The notes: a model not told the origin generated them from the letters alone. Positions 6,536 through 12,298 are shown, numbered from the stretch's first letter. The stretch: 13,375 nucleotides of DNA from Actinomycetota bacterium (GCA_030841195.1 JAVEDA010000483.1:1-13375), one strand, 5' to 3'. Translations and numbers: made by a program.

Positions 6536-7570
6536 ATGACGGCCGAGACGAACACCGAGCTCACCGCTGTGACCACCGACGAGGACTTCCTCGCGGTGAC
6601 CGGCCAGTACCGGCGCGAGTTGCTGGCGCACTGCTACCGGATGCTCGGCTCGGTGCACGAGGCCGAGGACCTGGTGCAGGAGACCTACCTGCGCGCCTGG
6701 CGCTCCTACCACGGCTTCGAGGGCCGGTCCTCGCTGCGCACCTGGCTCTACCGGATCGCCACCAACGTCTGCCTCACCGCGCTGGACAGCCGCAAGCGCC
6801 GCCCGATGCCGACCGGCCTGGGTGCGCCGAGCGCGCACCCCGACGACCCGCTGGTCGAGCTGGGCGAGGTGCTCTGGCTCGAGCCGGTGCCTGACGCGAT
6901 GTTGGCCGGGTGGTGGGGCGACCCGCACGACCCGGCCACCATCGTGGCCGGCCGGGCCAGCGTCCGGCTGGCCCTGATCGCGGCCCTGCAGCAGCTGCCG
7001 CCGCGGCAGCGCGCCGTGCTGGTGCTGCGCGAGGTGCTCCGGCTGCGCGCTGCCGAGGTCGCCGAGATGCTCGACACCTCGGTTGCCGCGGTCAACAGCA
7101 GCCTGCAGCGGGCCCGAGCCCAGCTCGAGGCGGCCGGGCTGACCGAAGAGGACGTGGTCGAGCCCGACGACCCCCGACAGCGCGAGCTGTTGGACCGCTA
7201 CGCCCGGGCCATCGAGGCCAAGGACGTGGCGGCGATCGTGGAGGTCTTCACCGCCGACGTGGTCTGGGAGATGCCGCCCTTCAGTGCCTGGTTCCGCGGT
7301 CCCGACGCAATCGCGCGTCTCATCGCGACCCACTGCCCGGCCGAGGCGGGCGAGCTGCGGCTGCTGCCCACCGAGGCCAACGGCCAGCCGGCGTACGCCG
7401 TCTACCGGCTCACCGACGAGGGCTGGATGCCGTTCCAGCTGCATGTGCTGGCCCTCACCGACGGCCGGGTGTCGCACGTGGCCGCCTTCTTCGACCTCAC
7501 CCTGTTCGCCACCTTCGGGCTGCCCGCCCGGCTCGACGAGGACGTTGCGCTGGGTGTCGCCGTCGCATGA
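6536..7570 (+). CDS. SigG-type ECF sigma factor with C-terminal SnoaL-like domain
   Basis: The product has 344 residues. The ATG at 6536 is supported by AGGAGG (6521-6526). Sigma region 2 spans about 22-88, with CYRMLGSVHEAEDLVQETYL and FEGRSSLRTWLYRIATNVCL. The linker contains the characteristic WLEPVPD (114-120). Region 4 spans about 142-200, with PPRQRAVLVLREVLRLRAAE and TSVAAVNSSLQRAR. A SnoaL/NTF2-like domain (about 213-330) includes VVWEMPPFSAWFRG (242-255). Sigma factors of this class (TIGR02960, like mycobacterial SigG) lack a classical anti-sigma partner; the C-terminal domain is thought to regulate them. The TIGR03086-family gene overlaps its stop as ATGA, so the pair is co-translated. 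The inducing signal is unknown. Confidence 0.92.
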   Translation: MTAETNTELTAVTTDEDFLAVTGQYRRELLAHCYRMLGSVHEAEDLVQETYLRAWRSYHGFEGRSSLRTWLYRIATNVCLTALDSRKRRPMPTGLGAPSAHPDDPLVELGEVLWLEPVPDAMLAGWWGDPHDPATIVAGRASVRLALIAALQQLPPRQRAVLVLREVLRLRAAEVAEMLDTSVAAVNSSLQRARAQLEAAGLTEEDVVEPDDPRQRELLDRYARAIEAKDVAAIVEVFTADVVWEMPPFSAWFRGPDAIARLIATHCPAEAGELRLLPTEANGQPAYAVYRLTDEGWMPFQLHVLALTDGRVSHVAAFFDLTLFATFGLPARLDEDVALGVAVA

Positions 7571-8166
7571 CCGTGTCGGTCGCCGAACGGGCGCTGACGG
7601 GCGGCTTCGCGCTGCTCGAGCGGGCGGTGGGCTACACGCTGGGCGGCCTGGTGCTGGTCCGGCCCGAGGACATGGCTGCCCGGACGCCATGCGCCTCGTG
7701 GGACCTGCGAACTCTCTTGTTGCACATGAACCACTCGTTGCTCACGCTGCACCAGGCGATCGCGGCCGGTCACCTGGACCTGGATGCGGCCGGCGACCCG
7801 GAGGCCGACTACGGCGACCCGGCCGTGGACCCGGTGGCCAGCCTGCGCAACCGGGCCTGCCGGATGCTCGGCGCCTGGGCCGGCTCGGACGGGCCGACGG
7901 AGATCACGATCGACGACCGGCGGCTGGCAGCCGGCTTCGTGGCGGCCACCGGTGCGGTGGAGGTCGCGGTGCACGGCTGGGACGTCGCCCGCGCGTGCGG
8001 CCAGGACCGACAGCTTCCGCCGGCACTGGCCGAGGAGCTGTACGCGTGGTGCCTGCTGCTCGTCGACGACGGCGACCGGCCGCATCGGTTCGGCCCCCAG
8101 GCCGAGGTGCCAGCCACCGCCGTCTCCGGCGACCGCCTGCTCGCCCTGCTCGGCCGCACCCCCTGA
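7567..8166 (+). CDS. TIGR03086/maleylpyruvate isomerase-like (DinB-fold) metal enzyme
   Basis: The product has 199 residues; its ATG overlaps the stop of the sigma gene by 4 nt. The N-terminal helical bundle carries T-P-C-A-S-W-D-L-R-T-L-L-L-H (40-53). Later come E132-x3-H136-G-W-D. His53, Glu132 and His136 match the three zinc ligands of the mycothiol-dependent maleylpyruvate isomerase fold (MDMPI_N). Members of this fold can use mycothiol as thiol cofactor, fitting an actinomycete, but most TIGR03086 proteins have no assigned substrate. Coupling to the SigG-type sigma suggests both act in one stress or detoxification response. The gene is followed 5 nt after its stop by the CGTTCCCGCGGGAACG palindrome. 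Confidence 0.88.
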   Translation: MTVSVAERALTGGFALLERAVGYTLGGLVLVRPEDMAARTPCASWDLRTLLLHMNHSLLTLHQAIAAGHLDLDAAGDPEADYGDPAVDPVASLRNRACRMLGAWAGSDGPTEITIDDRRLAAGFVAATGAVEVAVHGWDVARACGQDRQLPPALAEELYAWCLLLVDDGDRPHRFGPQAEVPATAVSGDRLLALLGRTP

Positions 8167-8171
8167 GGGGG

Positions 8172-8187
8172 CGTTCCCGCGGGAACG
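8172..8187. repeat. palindromic repeat, copy 1
   Basis: The perfect 16-bp palindrome CGTTCCCGCGGGAACG starts 5 nt after the TIGR03086 stop and is followed by TTTCTGCGG. As RNA it could fold into a 6-bp stem with a CGCG loop followed by three U, so it might serve as a terminator here. The same palindrome recurs at 12102-12117 (one change) and 12262-12279. Confidence 0.8.
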
Positions 8188-8272
8188 TTTCTGCGGCTTC
8201 CAGAAGCGCTTGTTCGCTGACGGCGTGACGCGTACGGCGGCAGGAGGCGGGCCGGGTGCGTTGACTTATGAC

Positions 8273-9208
8273 ATGGACGACGAGCCGGCGCTGGACGCCT
8301 ACTCGCACGTGGTGGCGACCGTGGCCGAGACCGTCACGCCGCACGTCGCCGCGCTGCAGGTCGGCCCGGCGAGCAGGCCGACCTCGGCCGGGTCGGCGGT
8401 GGTCTTTACCGGGGATGGGTTCATGCTCACCAACGCGCATGTGGTGGGGGGAGCGACCCAGGGCCGGGCGTCCTTCGCCGACGGCACCGAGACCGACATC
8501 GACGTGGTGGGAGCCGATCCGCTGTCCGACCTCGCCGTGGTCCGGGGCCGGGGCGAGACGCCGCCGCCCGCGGTGCTCGGCGACGCGGCGTCGCTGCGGG
8601 TCGGGCAGCTGGTGGTGGCGGTCGGCAACCCGCTCGGCCTGGCCGGCTCGGTCACCGCCGGCGTCGTCAGCGCCCTGGGCCGGTCGATGCCGACCCGATC
8701 CGGCCGCGCCGGCCGGGTCATCGAGGACGTCATCCAGACCGACGCGGCATTGAACCCGGGCAGCTCCGGCGGCGCCCTGGCCGACTCGGCCGGCCGGATC
8801 GTCGGCATCAACACGGCAGTCGCCGGCATCGGCCTCGGCCTCGCCGTTCCCGTCAACGACACCACCCGGCGGATCATCAGCGCGCTGCTGCGTGACGGCC
8901 GAGTCCGCCGGGCCTATCTCGGCCTGGTGAGCACCCCGGTCCCGCTGCCGGCACCGCTCGCTGCCCGCACCGGCCAGCGCCGGGCGCTGAGGGTCGTCGA
9001 GGTCGTGACCGGGTCGCCGGCCGACCAGGCCGGGCTGCGTCCGGGCGACCTCGTGCTCTCGGCCGGCCGCCGTCCGGTAGCCGACGCGCAGAGCCTGCAG
9101 CAGCTGCTGTTCGGCGAGGCCGTAGGGGTGCCGTTGCCCGTCACGGTCCTCCGCAACGACGCGATGGTCGACGTCATCGCCGTACCGGGTGAGCTCTCTC
9201 GCGCCTGA
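8273..9208 (+). CDS. HtrA/DegP-like S1C serine protease with PDZ domain, no signal peptide
   Basis: The product has 311 residues. The trypsin-like domain has catalytic His56 (TNAHVVGG), Asp86 (DPLSDLAV) and Ser165 (NPGSSGGAL, family form NPGNSGGPL). A PDZ domain occupies about 212-300, with YLGLV (215-219) and GSPADQAGLRPGDLVLSAGRR (247-267). Unlike most actinobacterial HtrA proteins there is no N-terminal membrane helix or export signal, so it should remain cytoplasmic. The start is uncertain: ATG 8273 has no ribosome site nearby, while AGGAGG lies at 8242-8247. In-frame TTG 8261 or GTG 8225 would add 4 or 16 residues and still no signal peptide. It would cleave unfolded or PDZ-bound proteins; targets are unknown. 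Confidence 0.9.
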   Translation: MDDEPALDAYSHVVATVAETVTPHVAALQVGPASRPTSAGSAVVFTGDGFMLTNAHVVGGATQGRASFADGTETDIDVVGADPLSDLAVVRGRGETPPPAVLGDAASLRVGQLVVAVGNPLGLAGSVTAGVVSALGRSMPTRSGRAGRVIEDVIQTDAALNPGSSGGALADSAGRIVGINTAVAGIGLGLAVPVNDTTRRIISALLRDGRVRRAYLGLVSTPVPLPAPLAARTGQRRALRVVEVVTGSPADQAGLRPGDLVLSAGRRPVADAQSLQQLLFGEAVGVPLPVTVLRNDAMVDVIAVPGELSRA

Positions 9209-9215
9209 CGGTCAC

Positions 9216-9244
9216 GGCCCCGCTCGCCGATGAGTTGGGGGGCC
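9216..9244 (+). terminator. weak hairpin after the protease gene
   Basis: GGCCCC (9216-9221) pairs with GGGGCC (9239-9244) across a 17-nt loop, 8 nt after the protease stop, followed by TTCTG. The stem is short and the loop large, so this is only a possible terminator. Confidence 0.25.
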
Positions 9245-9301
9245 TTCTGCGGTCTCTCTCTTGGTGGCGCCGACAACAGGAAGATCGTGTCGAGAGGGAA
9301 C

Positions 9302-9320
9302 CGGAACGGCCTCCGTTCCG
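9302..9320. repeat. GGAAC-containing inverted repeat upstream of DUF5999
   Basis: CGGAACGG and CCGTTCCG are perfect 8-bp arms around a CCT spacer. The 3' end is 21 nt before the DUF5999 ATG. Further GGAAC words lie on either side (9297-9301 and 9326-9330). It could be an operator or a leader hairpin; no ECF -10 element lies at the right distance from the GGAAC words. The rest of 9209-9341 holds no gene I can support. Confidence 0.4.
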
Positions 9321-9341
9321 TCCCCGGAACTGAGGTGCAAG

Positions 9342-9542
9342 ATGTGCTCACACCAGCCGCTCTGTCCAAGCGCCGACAGTTCTGCCCGCTGCGCAGCAAT
9401 CACGGTCGCAGCGCATCACGAGCAGGGTTGGGCGCTCTTGTGTAACGGAGTCATCGTGTTCGACGACTCCGGAGAGCTGTTGCCCGATGGCCGGGCGATC
9501 GCCCCACAGGCGCTCGTCAGCCAGCCGCTAGTCGCGGCCTGA
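9342..9542 (+). CDS. DUF5999 family small protein
   Basis: The product has 66 residues. The ATG has GAGGTG 4 nt upstream. The pattern MCSHQPLCPSAD at the start, HHEQGWALLCNG (25-36) and FDDSGELLPDG (40-50) matches the small actinomycete family DUF5999, which I recognise from Streptomyces-type members beginning MCxHQPxCPSA. Cysteines at 2, 8, 17 and 34 with His4 and His25/26 could bind a metal, but this is not established. The function is unknown. It is the first gene of a same-strand run reaching the thioredoxin-like gene. The frame is open upstream to 9261, but those residues do not fit the family. Confidence 0.85.
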   Translation: MCSHQPLCPSADSSARCAAITVAAHHEQGWALLCNGVIVFDDSGELLPDGRAIAPQALVSQPLVAA

Positions 9543-9566
9543 GACACCGTGGGAGGAGTGCACGCC

Positions 9567-9659
9567 ATGACCAGGATCCAGATCCGCCGGCCCGTCCAGC
9601 GGCCCATCGCCACGGAGCTCGACCTTCGCAGCCCGGCCGGTCGCGCGCTCCCGTTCTGA
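9567..9659 (+). CDS. candidate 30-residue peptide (microORF A)
   Basis: An ATG at 9567 has a strong ribosome site, GGGAGGAG (9550-9557), 9 nt before it. The 30 codons encode a basic peptide starting MTRIQIRRPVQRPIATE and ending in ALPF. Its TGA overlaps the ATG of the next tiny ORF as ATGA. It lies between DUF5999 and the thioredoxin-like gene on the same strand. It may be a real small protein, a leader affecting downstream translation, or the remains of a frameshifted gene. I recognise no homologue. Confidence 0.4.
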   Translation: MTRIQIRRPVQRPIATELDLRSPAGRALPF

Positions 9660-9712
9660 TGGCCGACCCGAACATCCACGGGGATCTGGCGCGATCGGTC
9701 GCCGAGGCGTAG
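9659..9712 (+). CDS. candidate 17-residue peptide (microORF B)
   Basis: Starting at the ATG that overlaps the stop of microORF A, 17 codons encode MADPNIHGDLARSVAEA and end 10 nt before the thioredoxin-like ATG. It has no ribosome site of its own and could be read only by coupling. It may also be the frameshifted end of a single 47-residue protein with microORF A. Chance remains possible. Confidence 0.2.
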   Translation: MADPNIHGDLARSVAEA

Positions 9713-9722
9713 ACCAGGGAGC

Positions 9723-10628
9723 ATGGTGCGTCTGCACATGCCTTCTCTCGACGCGGCCACCGAGTGGCTCAACACCGAGCCCCTCAGTCCCGACGAGCTC
9801 CGCGGGCACGTCGTGCTCGTCGACTTCTGGACGCTGACCTGCATCAACTGGCTGCGCACCGAGCCGTACGTCCGGGCCTGGTCGCAGGCCTACCGGGACG
9901 ACGGGTTGGTGGTCATCGGGGTCCACACGCCGGAGTTCTCCTTCGAGCACGAGATCGACCGCGTTCAGCTCGCGACCAAAGAGCGCGACATCGACTACCC
10001 GGTGGCGGTCGACAACGACTACGCGATCTGGTCCGCATTCGACAACCACTACTGGCCGGCCCTCTACTTCGTCGACGCGGACGGCATCATCCGGGACCAG
10101 CACTTCGGCGAGGGCCGCTACGAGCAGTCGGAGCGGGAGATCCAGCGGCTGCTCGGTGTCGAGCGCGAGCCCGTCGCCGTCGAGGGGCTCGGTGTGGAAG
10201 CCGAGGCCGACTGGGACCACCTCCGCACACCGGAGAGCTATCTCGGCTACGGGCGCAGCGAGCACGTCCCGTCGCCGGGTGAGCCGTTACGCCTCAACCA
10301 CTGGGCTCTCACAGGCGAGTGGACCGTGGGCCGTGAGTGTGTCGTGCTCGACCGGGCCGGCGGCAGCATCACCTACCGGTTCCACGCCCGCGACGTGCAT
10401 CTCGTGCTGTCGTCAGGAGCGGGACTGTCGATCCCGTTCCGCGTGCTCCTCGACGGCCAGGCCCCCGGTGCAGCGCACGGACTCGACGTCGACGAGGACG
10501 GTCAGGGCGTCCTCCGGGACGGCCGCCTCTACCAGCTCGTGCGGCAGGACGGCGAGGTGCGCGAGCGCATCGCTGAGATCACCTTCCTGGGGCCCGGCGC
10601 CGAGGCGTACGTGTTCACATTCGGCTGA
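9723..10628 (+). CDS. thioredoxin-fold protein with DipZ-type C-terminal domain, single active-site Cys
   Basis: The product has 301 residues. The thioredoxin-like domain (about 8-145) includes HVVLVDFWTLTCINWLRTEP, then GLVVIGVHTPEFSFE (61-75), DYPVAVDNDYAIW (91-103), the cis-Pro motif YWPALYFVD (110-118) and HFGEGRYE (127-134). A beta-sandwich domain (about 168-301) follows, starting TPESYLGYGR, with VGRECVVLDRAGGSITYRFHARDVHLVL and a closing AYVFTFG. This order matches the soluble C-terminal half of DipZ-like cytochrome c biogenesis/thioredoxin proteins. The usual C-x-x-C reads C40-I-N-W43, so it cannot form an intradomain disulphide. No signal peptide or membrane part is present, placing it in the cytoplasm. 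The start has a CAGGGAG site 4 nt upstream. Residue 189 uses TTA, a rare codon in such genomes. Confidence 0.88.
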   Translation: MVRLHMPSLDAATEWLNTEPLSPDELRGHVVLVDFWTLTCINWLRTEPYVRAWSQAYRDDGLVVIGVHTPEFSFEHEIDRVQLATKERDIDYPVAVDNDYAIWSAFDNHYWPALYFVDADGIIRDQHFGEGRYEQSEREIQRLLGVEREPVAVEGLGVEAEADWDHLRTPESYLGYGRSEHVPSPGEPLRLNHWALTGEWTVGRECVVLDRAGGSITYRFHARDVHLVLSSGAGLSIPFRVLLDGQAPGAAHGLDVDEDGQGVLRDGRLYQLVRQDGEVRERIAEITFLGPGAEAYVFTFG

Positions 10629-10678
10629 GAACGGACCACAGTGGGTGGCAGCGACTCCAAATCGCGCAGGAGGCTGAC

Positions 10679-10909
10679 GTGCCGGAGCAACGGGATCTTG
10701 ACGTCGTGGGAGCTCAGACAGACACGGACCTGGAGTACGACCTCGCCCATGAGTGGGCGGCCGACCCGCACGCCGCGAGGCCGCATCCGGGCATGGTGCA
10801 GGTCTCCACCGAGACGGACGACCGGGGCGGGGACTACGGGTACGACATGGCTCACGACGTCCCCCGCCGGTCGCCGACAATCAGCGCAGCGTGGCCGCGT
10901 CCATCGTGA
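10679..10909 (+). CDS. 76-residue acidic hypothetical protein with duplicated YDxAH motif
   Basis: The GTG at 10679 has AGGAGG (10668-10673) 5 nt upstream, an almost ideal ribosome site. The product is hydrophilic, without signal peptide or membrane helix. It contains two copies of one motif, Y-D-L-A-H-E (20-25) and Y-D-M-A-H-D (55-60), each preceded by acidic and Gly/Leu residues, with His-rich HAARPHPG between them. The two His per repeat region and the Asp/Glu could suit metal binding, but nothing proves it. It follows the thioredoxin-like gene by 50 nt. Its last 29 nt overlap the 3' end of the LmeA-like gene on the other strand. I do not recognise the family. Confidence 0.65.
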   Translation: MPEQRDLDVVGAQTDTDLEYDLAHEWAADPHAARPHPGMVQVSTETDDRGGDYGYDMAHDVPRRSPTISAAWPRPS

Positions 10910-11564
10910 CGTCGGTGCCCACCAGGGTGACGAGGAAACCGTCCGGACCGGCGGCCACCCGGCGTACGGACACACCGTGCGGTAGCGACCGCAACGTGTA
11001 GGAGACGCCGAAGCGGTCGGCCAGCAGGGTCTTGAGCGACCCGCTCACCGAGCCGCCGCCCGCCAGCTCGAACGACTGCGGCACGACCTCGATCCGGTGG
11101 CCGCGCGCCCGCACCGTGCCCACCGTGCTGACGTCGACCGTGCTGCCGAACACCTGGACCGAGCCGCGTAGCCGGACGTCGCCACCGCCGGCGGATGACA
11201 TCTCCAGGCCGCGCAGGCCGGACCGGTCGAGCACCTCTTGATAGGGGACCAGCAGGGTGGCCCGCACCGTGCCAGCCGTGGCGTCGCCAGAAGCCGGGAC
11301 GTCGACGTCGGTGGCCCGGACCTGGACGCGCTCGGCGTGCGTGCCGTTCACCTCGACCGCCGACCCCGTCATCGTGACGTTACCGAAGTGCCGCGACAGC
11401 AGCTGGGTGAGGAACGGGAATCCGGCGACGTCCACCTGTGGGTCGGTGACGCCGTGCGCGGCCAGCCGGTCTTCGGCCTTGCCGACCGCGACGTGCTCGG
11501 CCACCCGGTCACCGCCGACTGCGGCGGCGGCCAGGATGATCAGGGTCACGAGCAGGGTGCGCAC
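10881..11564 (-). CDS. LmeA family (DUF2993) phospholipid-binding protein
   Basis: From the GTG at 11564 the product has 227 residues. The N-terminus (RTLLVTLIILAAAAVGG, about 2-18) is a signal peptide or anchor. After VAEHVAVGKAEDRLAAHGV comes the family hallmark V-A-G-F-P-F-L-T-Q-L-L (46-56) with HFGNVTM, then long amphipathic beta strands typical of this lipid-binding envelope fold. In mycobacteria LmeA is a periplasmic phospholipid-binding protein affecting lipomannan elongation; here the role may be general lipid handling. A TTG at 11600 and a GTG at 11588 are alternative starts that add 12 or 8 residues; no start has a clear ribosome site. The C-terminal codons overlap the convergent 76-residue gene by 29 nt, and no terminator separates them. 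Confidence 0.88.
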   Translation of the reverse strand: MRTLLVTLIILAAAAVGGDRVAEHVAVGKAEDRLAAHGVTDPQVDVAGFPFLTQLLSRHFGNVTMTGSAVEVNGTHAERVQVRATDVDVPASGDATAGTVRATLLVPYQEVLDRSGLRGLEMSSAGGGDVRLRGSVQVFGSTVDVSTVGTVRARGHRIEVVPQSFELAGGGSVSGSLKTLLADRFGVSYTLRSLPHGVSVRRVAAGPDGFLVTLVGTDVTMDAATLR

Positions 11565-11635
11565 CCGGCACGGTAACCCGCTACCCACGCCGGGGGACAA
11601 ATCGGCGCGGTCCTGGGCTGACAGCCCTGGACCTG

Positions 11636-11667
11636 GGGCCGCCTCTGGACGAGAGTGGGGGCGGCCC
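11636..11667. other. hairpin in the LmeA/DUF1918 divergent region
   Basis: GGGCCGCC (11636-11643) pairs perfectly with GGCGGCCC (11660-11667) over a 16-nt loop, about 50 nt upstream of the DUF1918 start. A second small dyad, GGGCT-GAC-AGCCC, lies at 11615-11627. These may be leader structures or operator sites; function is unknown. Confidence 0.35.
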
Positions 11668-11716
11668 TGGTGTCTGTCGCTTGCCGGCCTGGTCCGGCAG
11701 GCTCGAGGAGGTCACG

Positions 11717-11902
11717 ATGCACGCGACCGTCGGCGACCAGATCGTCATCCGCAGTGCGCACGTCGACGAGAAGGTGCGCGACGGCGAGATCCTGGAGGTC
11801 CGCGGCCCGGACGGCGAGCCACCGTTCCTCGTGCGCTGGGCCGACACCGGACACGAGGCCCTCGTGTTCCCCGGCCCGGACGCCGTGGTCCAGCACAGGT
11901 AG
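11717..11902 (+). CDS. DUF1918 domain-containing small protein
   Basis: The product has 61 residues. GAGGAGG lies 5 nt before the ATG. The sequence M-H-A-T-V-G-D-Q-I-V-I-R-S (1-13), then GEILEVRGPDGEPPFLVRW (27-45) and H50-E-A-L-V-F-P-G-P-D (50-59), is the single small SH3-like beta barrel of DUF1918, very common in actinomycetes. Its function is unknown; some members resemble nucleic-acid-binding folds. Its stop overlaps a GTG (TAGTG) that would start a now broken lipoprotein reading frame, hinting at a former two-gene operon. Confidence 0.92.
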   Translation: MHATVGDQIVIRSAHVDEKVRDGEILEVRGPDGEPPFLVRWADTGHEALVFPGPDAVVQHR

Positions 11903-12092
11903 TGCGGCGGCTGCCCGGCTCCCGGTCCGGCTGCGTGCGGCCGCGCTGCTGGTCGTTGGTTGCAGCGCCGGAGCCGGTCTACCCGCACACACGCCGTCGA
12001 CATCCGGGTCCGCGTCCGCTGCCCCTGGCGCGGGCACCGCCGGCCCCGCCACGCCCGCCCCGACATCCTTGCCGGCCGGTGGGCGTCTAGCC
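11902..12092 (+). pseudogene. possible remnant of a lipoprotein gene (frameshifted, truncated)
   Basis: A GTG overlapping the DUF1918 stop begins VRRLPGSRS. In the neighbouring frame the sequence continues LRAAALLVVGCSAGAG (codons about 11931-11978), a clear signal-peptide core with lipobox LVVGC, then a Ser/Thr/Pro/Ala/Gly-rich linker as in actinomycete lipoproteins. That frame has no start codon of its own. One frameshift near 11920-11930 would join basic start and lipobox into a normal lipoprotein N-terminus. The reading ends in low-information sequence where palindrome copy 2 begins, and no folded domain follows. It could be a degraded gene, a sequencing error within a short lipoprotein, or chance in GC-rich DNA. 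Confidence 0.35.
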
Positions 12093-12101
12093 GTCCGCAG
12101 A

Positions 12102-12117
12102 CGTTTCCGCGGGAACG
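12102..12117. repeat. palindromic repeat, copy 2 (one mismatch)
   Basis: CGTTTCCGCGGGAACG differs from the perfect palindrome at one base. Read on the minus strand it is followed by TCTGCGG, as copy 1 is on the plus strand, so the repeats share an asymmetric flank. It lies about 200 nt upstream of the CPCC-like gene. Confidence 0.7.
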
Positions 12118-12161
12118 GAGGCGGGTTCGGGCGCTGGGTGACCGAATCCGTATCCGATAAG

Positions 12162-12240
12162 GCGGAAGCTGCGGATGATCATCATGAGACGGCTCGCCGA
12201 TGCACGCCCGGCGCGCCGTCTCAAGATCCGCAGCTGCCGC
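12162..12240. repeat. long imperfect inverted repeat (79 nt)
   Basis: The outer arms (12162-12176 and 12226-12240) are 15 bp with one mismatch: GCGGAAGCTGCGGAT pairs with ATCCGCAGCTGCCGC. After an asymmetric interior loop (8 and 2 nt), TGAGACGGC (12185-12193) pairs perfectly with GCCGTCTCA (12215-12223). The pairing can continue past one mismatch with CGCC/GGCG, leaving an 11-nt loop. It is flanked by palindrome copies 2 and 3. It could be a structured RNA, a terminator or the core of a small mobile repeat. Confidence 0.75.
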
Positions 12241-12261
12241 GATGATCGTTTGCCGTAACAA

Positions 12262-12279
12262 GCGTTCCCGCGGGAACGC
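12262..12279. repeat. palindromic repeat, copy 3 (18 bp)
   Basis: GCGTTCCCGCGGGAACGC is a perfect 18-bp palindrome ending 19 nt before the CPCC-like ATG and followed by CTCCGCG. Its place just upstream of a start codon argues against a simple terminator role for this copy and would suit an operator, leader structure or repeat end. Confidence 0.8.
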
Positions 12280-12298
12280 CTCCGCGTAGGGTCCGGGC

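Noticed and set aside
6446..7690. 414-codon minus-strand ORF opposite the SigG-type sigma gene
   Set aside because: No recognisable domain and a shadow-like composition; the plus strand has sigma and SnoaL domains with a strong ribosome site.
9230..9445. 71-codon ORF starting upstream of DUF5999
   Set aside because: Overlaps DUF5999 in another frame, has no good ribosome site and no recognised motif; DUF5999 matches a known family.
10287..10289. TTA codon in the thioredoxin-like gene as a bldA-type control
   Set aside because: One TTA in a gene of unknown species is not evidence of developmental control; it is noted only in the gene entry.
12162..12240. tRNA or known riboswitch in the long hairpin
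   Set aside because: There is no cloverleaf, no T-loop GTTCGA in position and no known riboswitch core; it is a single extended hairpin.
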